Part shown: in pieces, positions 8,701-17,760 of the stretch
Layout: every line of letters begins with the position of its first letter
Position numbering within the stretch: the stretch's first letter is position 1
Assembly (NCBI GenBank): GCA_965234365.1
Contig: OZ248345.1
Coordinates: 1,240,001 to 1,304,000 of the forward strand
Length of the DNA stretch: 64,000 nucleotides
Direction: 5' to 3'
Source: Planktophila grossartii
Lineage (GTDB): Bacteria > Actinomycetota > Actinomycetes > Nanopelagicales > Nanopelagicaceae
Position numbers and translations under genes: made by a program
Notes under the pieces: generated by a model
What the model was told of the DNA's origin: nothing
Databases searched by the model: none
Seen by the model: the letters and a program-made list of their open reading frames with translations, nothing else

Positions 8701-9321
8701 TTATTTTTGTGGGAGCAGATGCTTAGCAGGCTCGGTGTAAGAAGTTCCTGAAATCATTCCTTCGTCATCGAAGTGAACACTTGTCACTGATGCCAATGTG
8801 CATTCGCGTTTACGAGGATCATGCAACATAGAGCGACCTTCAATTGCACTTCGAAGAATCCAGATAGGAAGCTGATGTGATACAACAATTGCATCTTTAC
8901 CTTGTGCGGCCTTATTTGCATCGAAGATTGCTGCGAGCATGCGAGAGATTTGTTCTTCATATGGCTCGCCCCATGAAGGTTTCCACGGGTTGTAGAGATG
9001 GCGCCAGGAAGATGGATGCTTTAAAACTCCGCTTCCTAATTCAAAAGATTTACCTTCAAAGATATTTGCAGCTTCAATCAATCGATCATCGGTCTTGATC
9101 TCTAAGCCATGTGCGCGTGCGATAGGAGCAGCGGTCTCTTGCGCTCTTTGTAGCGGTGAAACATGGAGCGCACCGAGATTTACTCCTTTGGACCAATCGC
9201 CAATTACTTGAGCCATTTCTTGTCCACGCTGTGACAATCTCCAGCCAGGCTGACGTCCGTAAAGAATCTTGTTGGGATTCTCTACTTCTCCGTGACGGAT
9301 GACGTGGACTGTCGAACTCAT
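8701..9321 (-). CDS. Histidine phosphatase (phosphoglycerate mutase-like) family protein
   Basis: The 206-residue protein carries the phosphate-binding 'VIRHGEVENP' at its N-terminus and the second catalytic histidine in 'VVSHQLPIWILR' near residue 150, so the branch-1 histidine phosphatase core is intact. The substrate is unknown; in actinobacteria this gene commonly precedes the cytochrome c maturation genes. I use the ATG at 9321 rather than an in-frame ATG at 9378, because the former lies directly before the RHG core and has a six-base-spaced -10 hexamer. Confidence 0.87.
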   Translation of the reverse strand: MSSTVHVIRHGEVENPNKILYGRQPGWRLSQRGQEMAQVIGDWSKGVNLGALHVSPLQRAQETAAPIARAHGLEIKTDDRLIEAANIFEGKSFELGSGVLKHPSSWRHLYNPWKPSWGEPYEEQISRMLAAIFDANKAAQGKDAIVVSHQLPIWILRSAIEGRSMLHDPRKRECTLASVTSVHFDDEGMISGTSYTEPAKHLLPQK

Positions 9322-9327
9322 GGAGTA

Positions 9328-9333
9328 AGCATA
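9328..9333 (-). promoter_or_regulatory. -10 hexamer TATGCT, leaderless promoter for the histidine phosphatase/ccs operon
   Basis: TATGCT followed by six bases and then the ATG at 9321. No ribosome-binding site is visible. It faces the HAD gene promoter, with the two start codons only 50 bp apart. Confidence 0.6.
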
Positions 9334-9359
9334 AAGCGTCGTAAAACCGGCCTTATCGC

Positions 9360-9365
9360 TAAGGT
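9360..9365 (+). promoter_or_regulatory. -10 hexamer TAAGGT, leaderless promoter for the HAD gene
   Basis: TAAGGT, six bases, then the ATG at 9372. No clear -35 element is visible by eye. Confidence 0.6.
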
Positions 9366-9371
9366 AGTGAC

Positions 9372-10133
9372 ATGGCACTCACCTCGAAACGAGCCGCCTT
9401 CTTCGATGTAGATAACACCCTCGTGCGAGGCTCAACTCTCTACTTCCTTGGAAGAGGCATGTATCAGCGTGGTTTTTTCACCAAAGCTGATATCTCTCGC
9501 TTTGTTGTAGCCAATATACGTTTCCGAATGACTGGTACCGAGAAAGCTGATGTCATCGAGAAATTTCAAAATGCTGCTACCGACTTTATTGGTGGACATG
9601 CAGTTGCCGATATTAAGAAGATCGGTGAGGAGATTTACGATGAGTTCGTATCGCCGAAGCTGTGGGATGGAACATGCGAGATAGCACGCGCTCATTTAGA
9701 TAAAGGTGAAGAAGTCTGGTTAGTGACTGCAGCTCCACAAGATATGGCAAATATCATCGCTGAACGTTTAGGTTTTACGGGCGCCCTCGGGAGTAAGGCT
9801 CATATCGAAGATGGCGTCTATACAGGAACTCTTGATGGAAAGTTATTGCATGGAATTGAGAAAGCAATTGCAATTCAAGAGCTCGCGCGGGAACATGGAT
9901 TTGATTTAGAAGAATGCTATTCGTATTCCGATAGCCACAATGACATTCCCCTCTTGCAAGCAGTTGGTCATCCATCCGCAATCAATCCTGATGCAGTGTT
10001 ACGAATTCGTGCACTTGCAGAAGGTTGGCCAATCCACGATTTCCGCAGAGCTCGCTTTCTCAATCGACTATTGGGTCCTGCAGTGAGTCGACTCGCAGCA
10101 CTTGCAGCGCTTCTCACTCCCCGCAAGCGTTAA
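9372..10133 (+). CDS. HAD-IB family hydrolase (SerB-like phosphatase)
   Basis: The 253-residue protein has all HAD motifs: 'FFDVDNTLVRGST' with nucleophile D12 and acid D14, 'VWLVTAAP' (motif II), a lysine in 'HGIEKAIA' (motif III) and 'YSYSDSHNDIPLL' (motif IV). The helical cap after motif I fits subclass IB, like phosphoserine phosphatase and CicA. The C-terminus ends in a hydrophobic and basic stretch that may touch the membrane. Substrate unknown. It precedes the XPB operon by 63 bp. Confidence 0.85.
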   Translation: MALTSKRAAFFDVDNTLVRGSTLYFLGRGMYQRGFFTKADISRFVVANIRFRMTGTEKADVIEKFQNAATDFIGGHAVADIKKIGEEIYDEFVSPKLWDGTCEIARAHLDKGEEVWLVTAAPQDMANIIAERLGFTGALGSKAHIEDGVYTGTLDGKLLHGIEKAIAIQELAREHGFDLEECYSYSDSHNDIPLLQAVGHPSAINPDAVLRIRALAEGWPIHDFRRARFLNRLLGPAVSRLAALAALLTPRKR

Positions 10134-10196
10134 CGCAAGCCCATCTCGTAACTCAATTAGCGCACCTACCTCACCAACGGCTATCGTTGGCAGGTT

Positions 10197-12398
10197 ATGG
10201 AAATTCGCTCTTACGCTGACTATCTACGCGGGCTCGACGATGCCGCGTTAATTTCCATGTTCTCGCACCGACCTGATCTTGTAACACCAGTTCCCCCTGA
10301 TATCGCAAGCCTTGCGGTGCGCGCTTCATCTGCCCCAAGTCTTGCCCGCGCTGTTGATGCGCTCAATAAATGGCAGCTTCAAGTTCTCGAAGTCTGCGCA
10401 ATTCTTCCCGAACCTTTCTCTGAAAAAGATGTAGCAGCGCTAACCGAAAAATCAGCGCTCTTTGTGATCCCCGGACTTATTGAACGAGGACTTCTCTACG
10501 CAGATAAAGATGGGCTGCGCGCACCCACAACTCTTAAAGAAGTCCTTGGGAATGAGATTGCGGGCCTTGGGCCAGCATCCATGTCAAAGTTGAAGCTCAA
10601 GAAACTCGATGATGCTCCAGCTGCATCACAGAAAGTTCTCGATGCAATGGTCTGGGGTCCTCCACGCGGATCGATCGCAGATATCAAGAAACCAAGTGCC
10701 GGAGTTGCATGGTTACTTGAAGAGGGATTTCTCATTCCCTTTAATCAGCAGACTGTTGTACTTCCGCGAGAAGTAGCAATGTACCTACGTGGGAATAAAG
10801 TTCATCGCGAACTCGAAACGACACAGCCAGATGTAACCGGAAGTAAGCGTGATACACGAAATGTGCAATTAGCAGCGATAGCAAATATCACGACCTTCTT
10901 ACGTTGGACCGAGGAAGTACTTAATTTTTGGGCGCAAGAGCCCGCATCGGCACTTCGTTCCGGAGGTCTTGGAGTCCGCGACCTCAAAGAACTCTCTCTT
11001 CACCTAGGTGTTGATGAATCATGCACTGCATTTGTTGCAGAGATTGCATATCTCTCAGGACTTCTCACGATCGATCCTGATGACAAGATTCTTCCTACAC
11101 ATCAATTCGATATCTGGTTAACGCAGAACGCGTCGGCCAAGTGGCAACTACTTGCTGCAGCCTGGCTCACGACATCACGGGTATCTGGCCTCGTCGGTAA
11201 AGAGGGAGGTAAGAACCTTGCTCCACTTGGTCCCGAGCTCGATCGCTCTTCCGCTGCAACCACGCGTCGCTTAGTTCTCACTATCTTGCAAGGAAACTCT
11301 GATCTCGCCGTTGATCTTGATTCACTCTTCGCTTCAGCACAGTGGTTAGCCCCTGCAAAGCGAGCCGGTGGTCTGCAAAAGGATTACATCATCTGGTCAC
11401 TTCGCGAAGCAGAGTGGCTCGGCATTACAGGGCAAGGCGTTTTATCCTCATATGGCGCTGATTTCCTTACAGGTGGAGATTGCCTCACTATCGATAGCGA
11501 TCTTCCAAAAGCGGTTGATCACATCCTTATTCAGAGCGATAACACTGCGATTGCACCGGGCCCACTTGAACATCAAATCGCTCAAGAGTTAGCTCTTATC
11601 GCAGATGTTGAATCCCGCGGCGGAGCAACAGTATTTAGATTCTCTGAAGGTTCGATACGCCGTGGTCTGGATCATGGTCGCACCGGCGAAGAAATTTCTA
11701 AGTTTCTTGCAAAAACATCAAAGACTCCCATGCCTCAACCTCTCGAATATCTCATTGCAGATGTTGCAAAGAAGCATGGCAAATTGCGCGTTGGAAATAC
11801 TGCATCATTTATCCGCTGCGAAGATGCTGCACTGATTACTCAAATACTTGGCGATAAGCGACTCGATATTCTCGGGCTACGTAAGATCGCTCCAGAAGTT
11901 CTGATCTGCGGACACGATGCAGCGGAAGCGATGAATATTTTGCGTAGCTGTGGTTACTTGCCAGCAGCAGAAGATTCACGCGGACTCTTGTTAAGCGGTC
12001 CACGAATTCAACGCGCACAAAGTAAGGCGCGTCCACCACGCATTATTGGCGAGTATGAAAAGCCAGATGAGATTCAGATCGAAGGTGCGCTCCGTGCACT
12101 TCGCACCGGAGAAAAGTCCAGCCGTAAGCAGAGCACCATGCGCAATATTGCAACCGAGGCGCTCGGTTCACTTCCGCGCACAACTGCAAATGAAACTCTC
12201 GAACTATTAAGTGATTACTTGCAGAATCAACCAGCAAAATCGCTATCTATTGGATATGCAGATAACAATGGACTTGTCTCACACAGAATTATTGATCCAC
12301 TCAAATTATCTGCAGGTTCGCTCATCGCGCGCGACCATGCCACCGGTGAAGTGCAGACCTTCAGAATCGCGCGTATTACGGGGGTTGCAGCGTTATGA
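10197..12398 (+). CDS. XPB N-terminal-domain (Helicase_C_3) protein, XPB helicase partner
   Basis: The 733-residue protein belongs to the actinobacterial family with an XPB/Ssl2-type N-terminal domain ('Helicase_C_3'). It has no Walker A or DEAH-type motif, so it is not an ATPase. The N-terminus ('YADYLRGLDDAALISMFSHRPDL') is characteristic; the middle looks like repeated winged-helix segments and the C-terminus resembles a WYL-like fold. In Mycobacterium the homologue sits directly beside the XPB helicase (Rv0862c-Rv0861c). Here an M20 peptidase gene separates them, with 4-bp overlaps on both sides. Confidence 0.82.
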   Translation: MEIRSYADYLRGLDDAALISMFSHRPDLVTPVPPDIASLAVRASSAPSLARAVDALNKWQLQVLEVCAILPEPFSEKDVAALTEKSALFVIPGLIERGLLYADKDGLRAPTTLKEVLGNEIAGLGPASMSKLKLKKLDDAPAASQKVLDAMVWGPPRGSIADIKKPSAGVAWLLEEGFLIPFNQQTVVLPREVAMYLRGNKVHRELETTQPDVTGSKRDTRNVQLAAIANITTFLRWTEEVLNFWAQEPASALRSGGLGVRDLKELSLHLGVDESCTAFVAEIAYLSGLLTIDPDDKILPTHQFDIWLTQNASAKWQLLAAAWLTTSRVSGLVGKEGGKNLAPLGPELDRSSAATTRRLVLTILQGNSDLAVDLDSLFASAQWLAPAKRAGGLQKDYIIWSLREAEWLGITGQGVLSSYGADFLTGGDCLTIDSDLPKAVDHILIQSDNTAIAPGPLEHQIAQELALIADVESRGGATVFRFSEGSIRRGLDHGRTGEEISKFLAKTSKTPMPQPLEYLIADVAKKHGKLRVGNTASFIRCEDAALITQILGDKRLDILGLRKIAPEVLICGHDAAEAMNILRSCGYLPAAEDSRGLLLSGPRIQRAQSKARPPRIIGEYEKPDEIQIEGALRALRTGEKSSRKQSTMRNIATEALGSLPRTTANETLELLSDYLQNQPAKSLSIGYADNNGLVSHRIIDPLKLSAGSLIARDHATGEVQTFRIARITGVAAL

Positions 12399-13495
12399 CG
12401 AGCGAGAAAGCACCTGAATACGGCAGACTTGAACCCATGTTGGCAGCCCTAGAAGCACTTGTTCGGTGTGAATCCCCCACCGAAGATCTCGAGGCATGCC
12501 GCTCAGTAGTTCGCCTCGCAAGCGATATCGCCACGCGAGTTCTCGGAGTTCCTGCGCAGATTAAAGAGATCGAAGGACGTCCTGTCTTCTGGTGGGGCGA
12601 AGAGCAACCTGATGTATTAGTTCTCGCTCACCTCGACACAGTGTGGCCACATGGTTCCTACCAACCACTCTGGGAAGTTAAAGGCGACGTATTACGAGGT
12701 CCCGGAACATTCGACATGAAGGCCGGATTTATCCAAGCGCTCTATGCGCTCAAAGGTATTGAAGGATCTGTCGCGCTTGTTGCAACAACAGATGAAGAGA
12801 CTGGAAGTCACGCATCTAAGGTGCTCATCAAAGAACTATCTGCAAAGGCGAAGGCTGTTCTTGTTCTTGAAGCATCGCTCGACGGCAAGGTAAAGACCGG
12901 TCGCAAGGGAACTGCGATGTATCAGATCAAAGTTCACGGCTTAGCTGCACATGCAGGTCTCGAACCAGAAAAGGGCGTTAACACCACCACTGAGATTGCA
13001 CATTCAGTATTGGCACTTGCCGCACTCGAGAACGCAGAACATGGCACAACCGTTGTGCCAACTCTTCTTCATTCAGGAAATACAACAAATACAGTTCCAG
13101 ATTTAGCAGTGCTTGATGTCGATGCTCGTTCATTCTCGCAAGCTGAACTCGAAAGAGTCGATGCAGCAATCAAGAACTTTAAGCCGGTAAATCCCAAAGC
13201 TCGCCTTGAAATTACTGGTGGACTCAACCGCCCACCATTGCAACCGACCTCAACTAAGGCGCTCTACGAACGCGCTGAGAAAGTCGCTGCAGCTATCGGC
13301 ATGAAGCCACTTGGGTGCGCTGAAGTTGGTGGAGCGAGCGATGGAAACTTCGCTGCGGCAGCTGGTGCACAAGTACTTGATGGCCTCGGCGCAGTGGGCG
13401 GCGGTGCTCATGCTCCCAATGAATGGGTCAGCATCTCTTCTATGCAAGAACGTAGCGATTTCCTACATGCTTTTATAAAGGATCTGCTCTCATGA
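12395..13495 (+). CDS. M20 family zinc metallopeptidase (carboxypeptidase G2-like)
   Basis: The 366-residue protein has the five M20 metal ligands and catalytic acid: 'LAHLDTVWP', 'GTFDMKAG', 'TTDEETGS', 'VLEASLDG' and the final 'GGGAHAPNEW'. A dimerisation lid lies at about residues 175-285. It resembles the glutamate carboxypeptidase branch, so it probably cleaves a C-terminal or acyl-linked amino acid from a small substrate. It has no signal peptide. It overlaps the genes before and after by 4 bp each, so it is translationally coupled inside a helicase operon, an odd location for a peptidase. Confidence 0.88.
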   Translation: MTSEKAPEYGRLEPMLAALEALVRCESPTEDLEACRSVVRLASDIATRVLGVPAQIKEIEGRPVFWWGEEQPDVLVLAHLDTVWPHGSYQPLWEVKGDVLRGPGTFDMKAGFIQALYALKGIEGSVALVATTDEETGSHASKVLIKELSAKAKAVLVLEASLDGKVKTGRKGTAMYQIKVHGLAAHAGLEPEKGVNTTTEIAHSVLALAALENAEHGTTVVPTLLHSGNTTNTVPDLAVLDVDARSFSQAELERVDAAIKNFKPVNPKARLEITGGLNRPPLQPTSTKALYERAEKVAAAIGMKPLGCAEVGGASDGNFAAAAGAQVLDGLGAVGGGAHAPNEWVSISSMQERSDFLHAFIKDLLS

Positions 13496-15141
13496 CCGAT
13501 GGACCACTGATTGTCCAGAGCGATAAAACACTTCTTCTCGATGTAGATCACGTTCTTTCTACCGAATGCCGTCGCGCAATCGCACCTTTTGCTGAACTCG
13601 AACGTTCACCTGAACATATTCATACCTACCGTTTAACAAATCTCGGACTCTGGAATGCACGCGCTGCAGGCCACGATGCTGAACTCGTGATCGATACATT
13701 GATTAAGTACTCACGTTATGCGGTGCCACATTCATTGCTCGTTGATGTAGCCGAGACAATGTCTCGTTACGGGCGCCTTCGCCTTGAGGCAGATCCTGTT
13801 CATGGACTCATTCTTGTGACAACTGATACCGGAGTTCTTGAAGAAGTAATCCGTGCAAAGAAGATTGCACCACTCCTTGGTGTGCGCATCGATAAGGAAA
13901 CTATCGCTGTTCATCCAAGCCAGCGTGGACAGATTAAACAATCACTTCTACGCCTCGGTTGGCCAGCTGAAGACTTTGCCGGTTACGTCGATGGTCAGGC
14001 ACATGACATTGCACTCAAAGAAGATGGTTGGAAGATTCGTCAATACCAAGAGCATGCAGCTGAAGGTTTCTGGCACGGTGGCTCTGGCGTTGTTGTTCTT
14101 CCCTGCGGAGCAGGAAAGACAATCGTCGGTGCAGCTGCGATGGCGCATGCAAAGGCAACGACTCTCATTCTTGTGACAAACACTGTTGCTGCTCGCCAGT
14201 GGCGCGATGAACTCTTAAAGCGCACAACTCTCAATGAAGATGAAATCGGCGAATACTCAGGTGCCAAGAAAGAGATTCGCCCTGTAACTATTGCTACATA
14301 CCAAGTAATGACGAAGAAGAAGAATGGTGTCTACGCCCACCTCGATCTCTTCGATACCCATGACTGGGGACTCATTATTTACGACGAAGTGCACTTACTT
14401 CCGGCGCCAATCTTCCGCTTTACCGCTGATATCCAATCTCGTCGCCGCCTCGGGCTTACGGCAACTTTGGTGCGCGAAGATGGAATGGAAGGCGAAGTCT
14501 TCTCACTCATCGGGCCAAAACGTTTCGATGTTCCTTGGAAAGAGATTGAAGCGCAGGGATATATCGCCCCTGCCGAATGTATTGAAGTCCGTGTCAACCT
14601 CACTGAGGCTGAGCGTCTTTCCTATGCAACTGCCGAACCTGAAGAGCGTTACCGCTTCTGTGCAACTACTCGCACAAAGCGCAATGTTGTTGAAGAGTTA
14701 GTCGCACACCACGCAAACGAGCAGGTCCTAGTTATTGGTCAGTACATTGATCAGCTCGATGATCTCTCAGAAACTCTCGGTGTTCCACTCATTAAGGGCG
14801 ATACACCTCAGAAAGAGCGCGAACGACTCTTTGCAGCATTCCGAACTGGTGAAGTTACCTGCCTTGTTGTATCTAAAGTTGCAAACTTCTCTGTTGATCT
14901 TCCTGAAGCAACAATTGCTATTCAGGTATCAGGTGCATTTGGTTCTCGCCAAGAAGAGGCGCAGCGCCTCGGACGTATCTTGCGACCAAAGGCAGATGGC
15001 CGCGGAGCTAAGTTCTACTCCGTTGTTTCTCGCGACACTATCGATCAAGACTTTGCACAGAACCGTCAGCGCTTCCTTGCCGAGCAAGGGTATTCATATC
15101 GAATTATTGATGCCGACGATGTTTTTCAAGGGAAGTTCTAA
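13492..15141 (+). CDS. XPB/ERCC3-type DNA repair helicase
   Basis: This is a 3'-5' superfamily 2 helicase implied in excision repair. The 549-residue protein has an N-terminal damage-recognition-like domain (1-180), Walker A 'PCGAGKTIVG' near 203, the 'DEVH' box in 'IIYDEVHLLPA' near 298, 'LGLTATLVRED' (motif III), 'SKVANFSVDLPEA' (motif V) and 'EEAQRLGRILRPK' (motif VI). All ATPase motifs are intact. Its 3' end overlaps the convergent glutaredoxin gene by 38 bp. Confidence 0.94.
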   Translation: MTDGPLIVQSDKTLLLDVDHVLSTECRRAIAPFAELERSPEHIHTYRLTNLGLWNARAAGHDAELVIDTLIKYSRYAVPHSLLVDVAETMSRYGRLRLEADPVHGLILVTTDTGVLEEVIRAKKIAPLLGVRIDKETIAVHPSQRGQIKQSLLRLGWPAEDFAGYVDGQAHDIALKEDGWKIRQYQEHAAEGFWHGGSGVVVLPCGAGKTIVGAAAMAHAKATTLILVTNTVAARQWRDELLKRTTLNEDEIGEYSGAKKEIRPVTIATYQVMTKKKNGVYAHLDLFDTHDWGLIIYDEVHLLPAPIFRFTADIQSRRRLGLTATLVREDGMEGEVFSLIGPKRFDVPWKEIEAQGYIAPAECIEVRVNLTEAERLSYATAEPEERYRFCATTRTKRNVVEELVAHHANEQVLVIGQYIDQLDDLSETLGVPLIKGDTPQKERERLFAAFRTGEVTCLVVSKVANFSVDLPEATIAIQVSGAFGSRQEEAQRLGRILRPKADGRGAKFYSVVSRDTIDQDFAQNRQRFLAEQGYSYRIIDADDVFQGKF

Positions 15142-15349
15142 AGCGTTCTGGATCGACCTTGTAAAAATCGTGGTGTTCACCGTTGATATGAATAACTGGA
15201 ACTTCATTTCCATATAGCTTTTCGAGTTCTGGGTTACCGTCGATATAGATAATCTCAATCTCAAATGCGAGTTCCTCGCGCATGCTCTCTAAGGTTTTCA
15301 CCGCATCTTCACAGAGATGACAGCCCTGACGTGAGTAAACGGTAACCAT
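15104..15349 (-). CDS. Glutaredoxin-like (DUF836-type) thiol protein
   Basis: The 81-residue thioredoxin-fold protein has the redox pair 'SRQGCHLCEDA' (Cys10 and Cys13) near the N-terminus and the cis-proline in 'NEVPVIHINGEHH'. The C-x-x-C motif CHLC and 'FYKVDPERFRTSLE' match glutaredoxin-family proteins common in actinobacteria. The last 12 codons lie antisense inside the xpb 3' end. It is divergent from the secreted metalloprotease gene by only 35 bp. Confidence 0.85.
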   Translation of the reverse strand: MVTVYSRQGCHLCEDAVKTLESMREELAFEIEIIYIDGNPELEKLYGNEVPVIHINGEHHDFYKVDPERFRTSLEKHRRHQ

Positions 15350-15355
15350 GACTGC

Positions 15356-15361
15356 ATTCTC
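15356..15361 (-). promoter_or_regulatory. -10-like hexamer GAGAAT before the glutaredoxin gene
   Basis: GAGAAT keeps A at position 2 and T at position 6, and is spaced six bases from the ATG at 15349. It is weaker than the other hexamers of this class. Confidence 0.35.
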
Positions 15362-15384
15362 GCACCCTGATAGCGTTACCCGCT

Positions 15385-17760
15385 ATGAGAGGCCAATTGA
15401 GAAAGAGCAGCACTTTTGCCCTTGTTCTTGGCCTTCTCGCCTCACTTCTTCTCCCAACGCAATCAGTTGCGCTCTCAAATTTCAAAGTCGCCCCATCTAC
15501 TGTCTGGGGTTATACATATGCAGGTAAGGCAACAGGTGCGACTCAAACTCGACCACCGAAAGTTGCACATCTCGAACAGAAATCTAAGTTTGTTGTTAAT
15601 TACAAGAACTTTCCAGAATGGGCAAAGCGTGATTTCCAAGCCGCTGTTGATATCTGGTCTGCAAACTTCTCATCTGCAGTTGCTGTAACTATCGATGCAT
15701 CATGGGGACGCTCTGCATCCTACGGAGTTCTCGGAAGTGCTCGCCCAGGAAATTACTACTCAGGTTTTGATGGAGCGCCCGATCAAAGTCTTTGGTATCC
15801 ATCTGCGCTAGCTAATGCTCTCGGCGGGAAAGATCTCGACCCTGAAAATCCAGAGATGGTGATTCAAGTGAACTCTGTCGCCAATTGGAATACTCGCAAC
15901 GATGGAACCCCTCGAGCAAATGAATATGACTTGCAATCTGTCTTTCTCCACGAGATGGGCCACGGTCTAGGTTTTCTCTCAACAGATTCATACGATCAAT
16001 TCTTTGGGTACGGAACCATTGAGCAACCAACTCCATACGATGCCTATGCGCAACTCACAGATGGTCGTCGACTTTCCGATCTTCCTTCTCCATCCATCGA
16101 ATTAGGTAAGGCGCTGACCTCAACACTTGTGTGGGCTGGGCCTCTTGGTATCGCCGCTAACGGCGGGCAGAAACCAATTCTTTATACGCCTGCACGTTAT
16201 GAAGAAGGATCTTCTGTTAGTCACCTCGATGAAGCTACTTACGCAAACCTTGGCGCAAATTCGATTATGACTCCCAACCTTGATGCCGGTGAAATCTTTA
16301 GAGAACCCGGAACGCTATTACTTGCCATGATGGAAGATCTTCGTCGTAAGCCACCAGTAGGTGTGGCTATTGGTGTTCCACAAGTAGTGCGTAACGCTGC
16401 TGCCATCATCGCCGATAGCTCTGCAATTATTACCTTCGATCCACCAGCAAATGCGCGTACTGCTCAAATCACGAGTTACTCAGTACGTAACCTCAAGACA
16501 GATCAGGTAAAGAGTTCAACAGAGTCGCCCATTACTTTCACTGGGCTAAAGAACGGCACCAGCTACAGCTTCAGCATCGTTGCCTCCAATACCAATGGAA
16601 CTTCTGATGCAGTTATTACTGCACCGATGTCTCCACAAGCGGGATGGAAGAGATTTGTTATTGATGACAAGGCTGATGCAAAGCATGTTGCCAGCACGAC
16701 CTTCAATGGAAAGCCTCTCTTGGCCTATACCGATAGCAAGAGTGGAATTCTTAAGATTGCGCGTTGGGATGGAAAGGCGTGGAAGAAGTCGACCGTTGAT
16801 GGTGCAGGCGGAACTGCAGGTCGCACTAAATCAGCAATAACGAGCACTGTCTCACTCTGCGTCAATGGTTCTGGCCTCGCACAAACACTTCATATCTTTT
16901 ATTCCGAGAGCGATGAACGCGATCTACATTACGCAACATACGATGGAAAGAAATTTACTTACGAAATCGTTGATGGCAACGGCGTCCAAGTAAATGATTA
17001 CAAAGACCCTGTGCGTGTTCGTACGGGTAGCGATGTCAGTGTTTCTAATGCATGCGTTGCTACATCAGGCGGAATTCAAGTCTTCTACCGCGATGAGAGC
17101 CAGGGAATTCTCTTAGGTGCCACCAAAGTTAAGGGCAGCTCTAAGTGGAGCTACGAACTCGTCGACGGAGATCGTAAGACCGATGGTCGTAGCACCGGCG
17201 ACGTTGCCTTCCATCTCAAAGCGCTCTTCGATGGCAAGAAAACTTACGTTGTGTATGACTCCGTTCTTACAATCAATCAGAAGAAGCAGGCCACCTCAGG
17301 CGAAGTTCGCGTTGCATCTCGCACTACTCTCTCAGGTGAATCATGGAGCTACTTCAATCTCGACAGCTCAGGTAGTGCAACGCCAATGACTGGCTTTGAT
17401 GTCTCTATCGCAAAGACTCTTAACGGCGTACAGGCCGCATGGTTGATTTCATCTCCTGCAACTGCGCCAGCTCCCAATCGAATTCGCTGGAGCGCAATCC
17501 AAAATCCTCCAACTCAGCTTGTTGCAACGAGCGAACTCTATGGAGCGCCAGGGAAATATCTCAATACCGATGGCGCATATATCGCTTACAACTGCTTCCA
17601 GCGCCTCTGCGTTCTCGATAGCGCCCGCGCAATTCCTACAATTAAATTGGTCTCAACGGAGTTAAATTCAGATGGAATTGATTCAGCGTGGGTAGTCGTC
17701 GATCGTATTCGTTACTTGGTGGCCGGATATAAAGGCCAACTTTCCATGTTCCGTCCTTAA
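15385..17760 (+). CDS. Secreted zinc-metalloprotease-like protein with fibronectin type III and propeller-like regions
   Basis: The 791-residue protein has a Sec signal peptide (about 1-29). The 30-325 region contains 'FLHEMGHGLGFLS', an HExxHxxG zinc site (H189, E190, H193). The third metzincin ligand position is not His or Asp (it reads Ser), so the third ligand is unresolved. An FN3 domain follows (about 335-415, 'ITFTGLKNGTSYSFSIVASNTNGTS'). The C-terminal 370 residues contain repeated 'YDGKKF/WDGKAW' blades, probably a beta-propeller. It is likely extracellular; substrate unknown. Its stop overlaps the convergent secreted gene by 4 bp. Confidence 0.75.
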   Translation: MRGQLRKSSTFALVLGLLASLLLPTQSVALSNFKVAPSTVWGYTYAGKATGATQTRPPKVAHLEQKSKFVVNYKNFPEWAKRDFQAAVDIWSANFSSAVAVTIDASWGRSASYGVLGSARPGNYYSGFDGAPDQSLWYPSALANALGGKDLDPENPEMVIQVNSVANWNTRNDGTPRANEYDLQSVFLHEMGHGLGFLSTDSYDQFFGYGTIEQPTPYDAYAQLTDGRRLSDLPSPSIELGKALTSTLVWAGPLGIAANGGQKPILYTPARYEEGSSVSHLDEATYANLGANSIMTPNLDAGEIFREPGTLLLAMMEDLRRKPPVGVAIGVPQVVRNAAAIIADSSAIITFDPPANARTAQITSYSVRNLKTDQVKSSTESPITFTGLKNGTSYSFSIVASNTNGTSDAVITAPMSPQAGWKRFVIDDKADAKHVASTTFNGKPLLAYTDSKSGILKIARWDGKAWKKSTVDGAGGTAGRTKSAITSTVSLCVNGSGLAQTLHIFYSESDERDLHYATYDGKKFTYEIVDGNGVQVNDYKDPVRVRTGSDVSVSNACVATSGGIQVFYRDESQGILLGATKVKGSSKWSYELVDGDRKTDGRSTGDVAFHLKALFDGKKTYVVYDSVLTINQKKQATSGEVRVASRTTLSGESWSYFNLDSSGSATPMTGFDVSIAKTLNGVQAAWLISSPATAPAPNRIRWSAIQNPPTQLVATSELYGAPGKYLNTDGAYIAYNCFQRLCVLDSARAIPTIKLVSTELNSDGIDSAWVVVDRIRYLVAGYKGQLSMFRP

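Noticed and set aside
10124..10140. Palindrome GCGTTAACGC at the HAD stop codon as a terminator
   Set aside because: The arms are only five bases with no loop and no T-tract follows.
13853..14176. A 107-codon frame inside xpb
   Set aside because: It is a shadow frame on the same strand with no family resemblance and no start signal.
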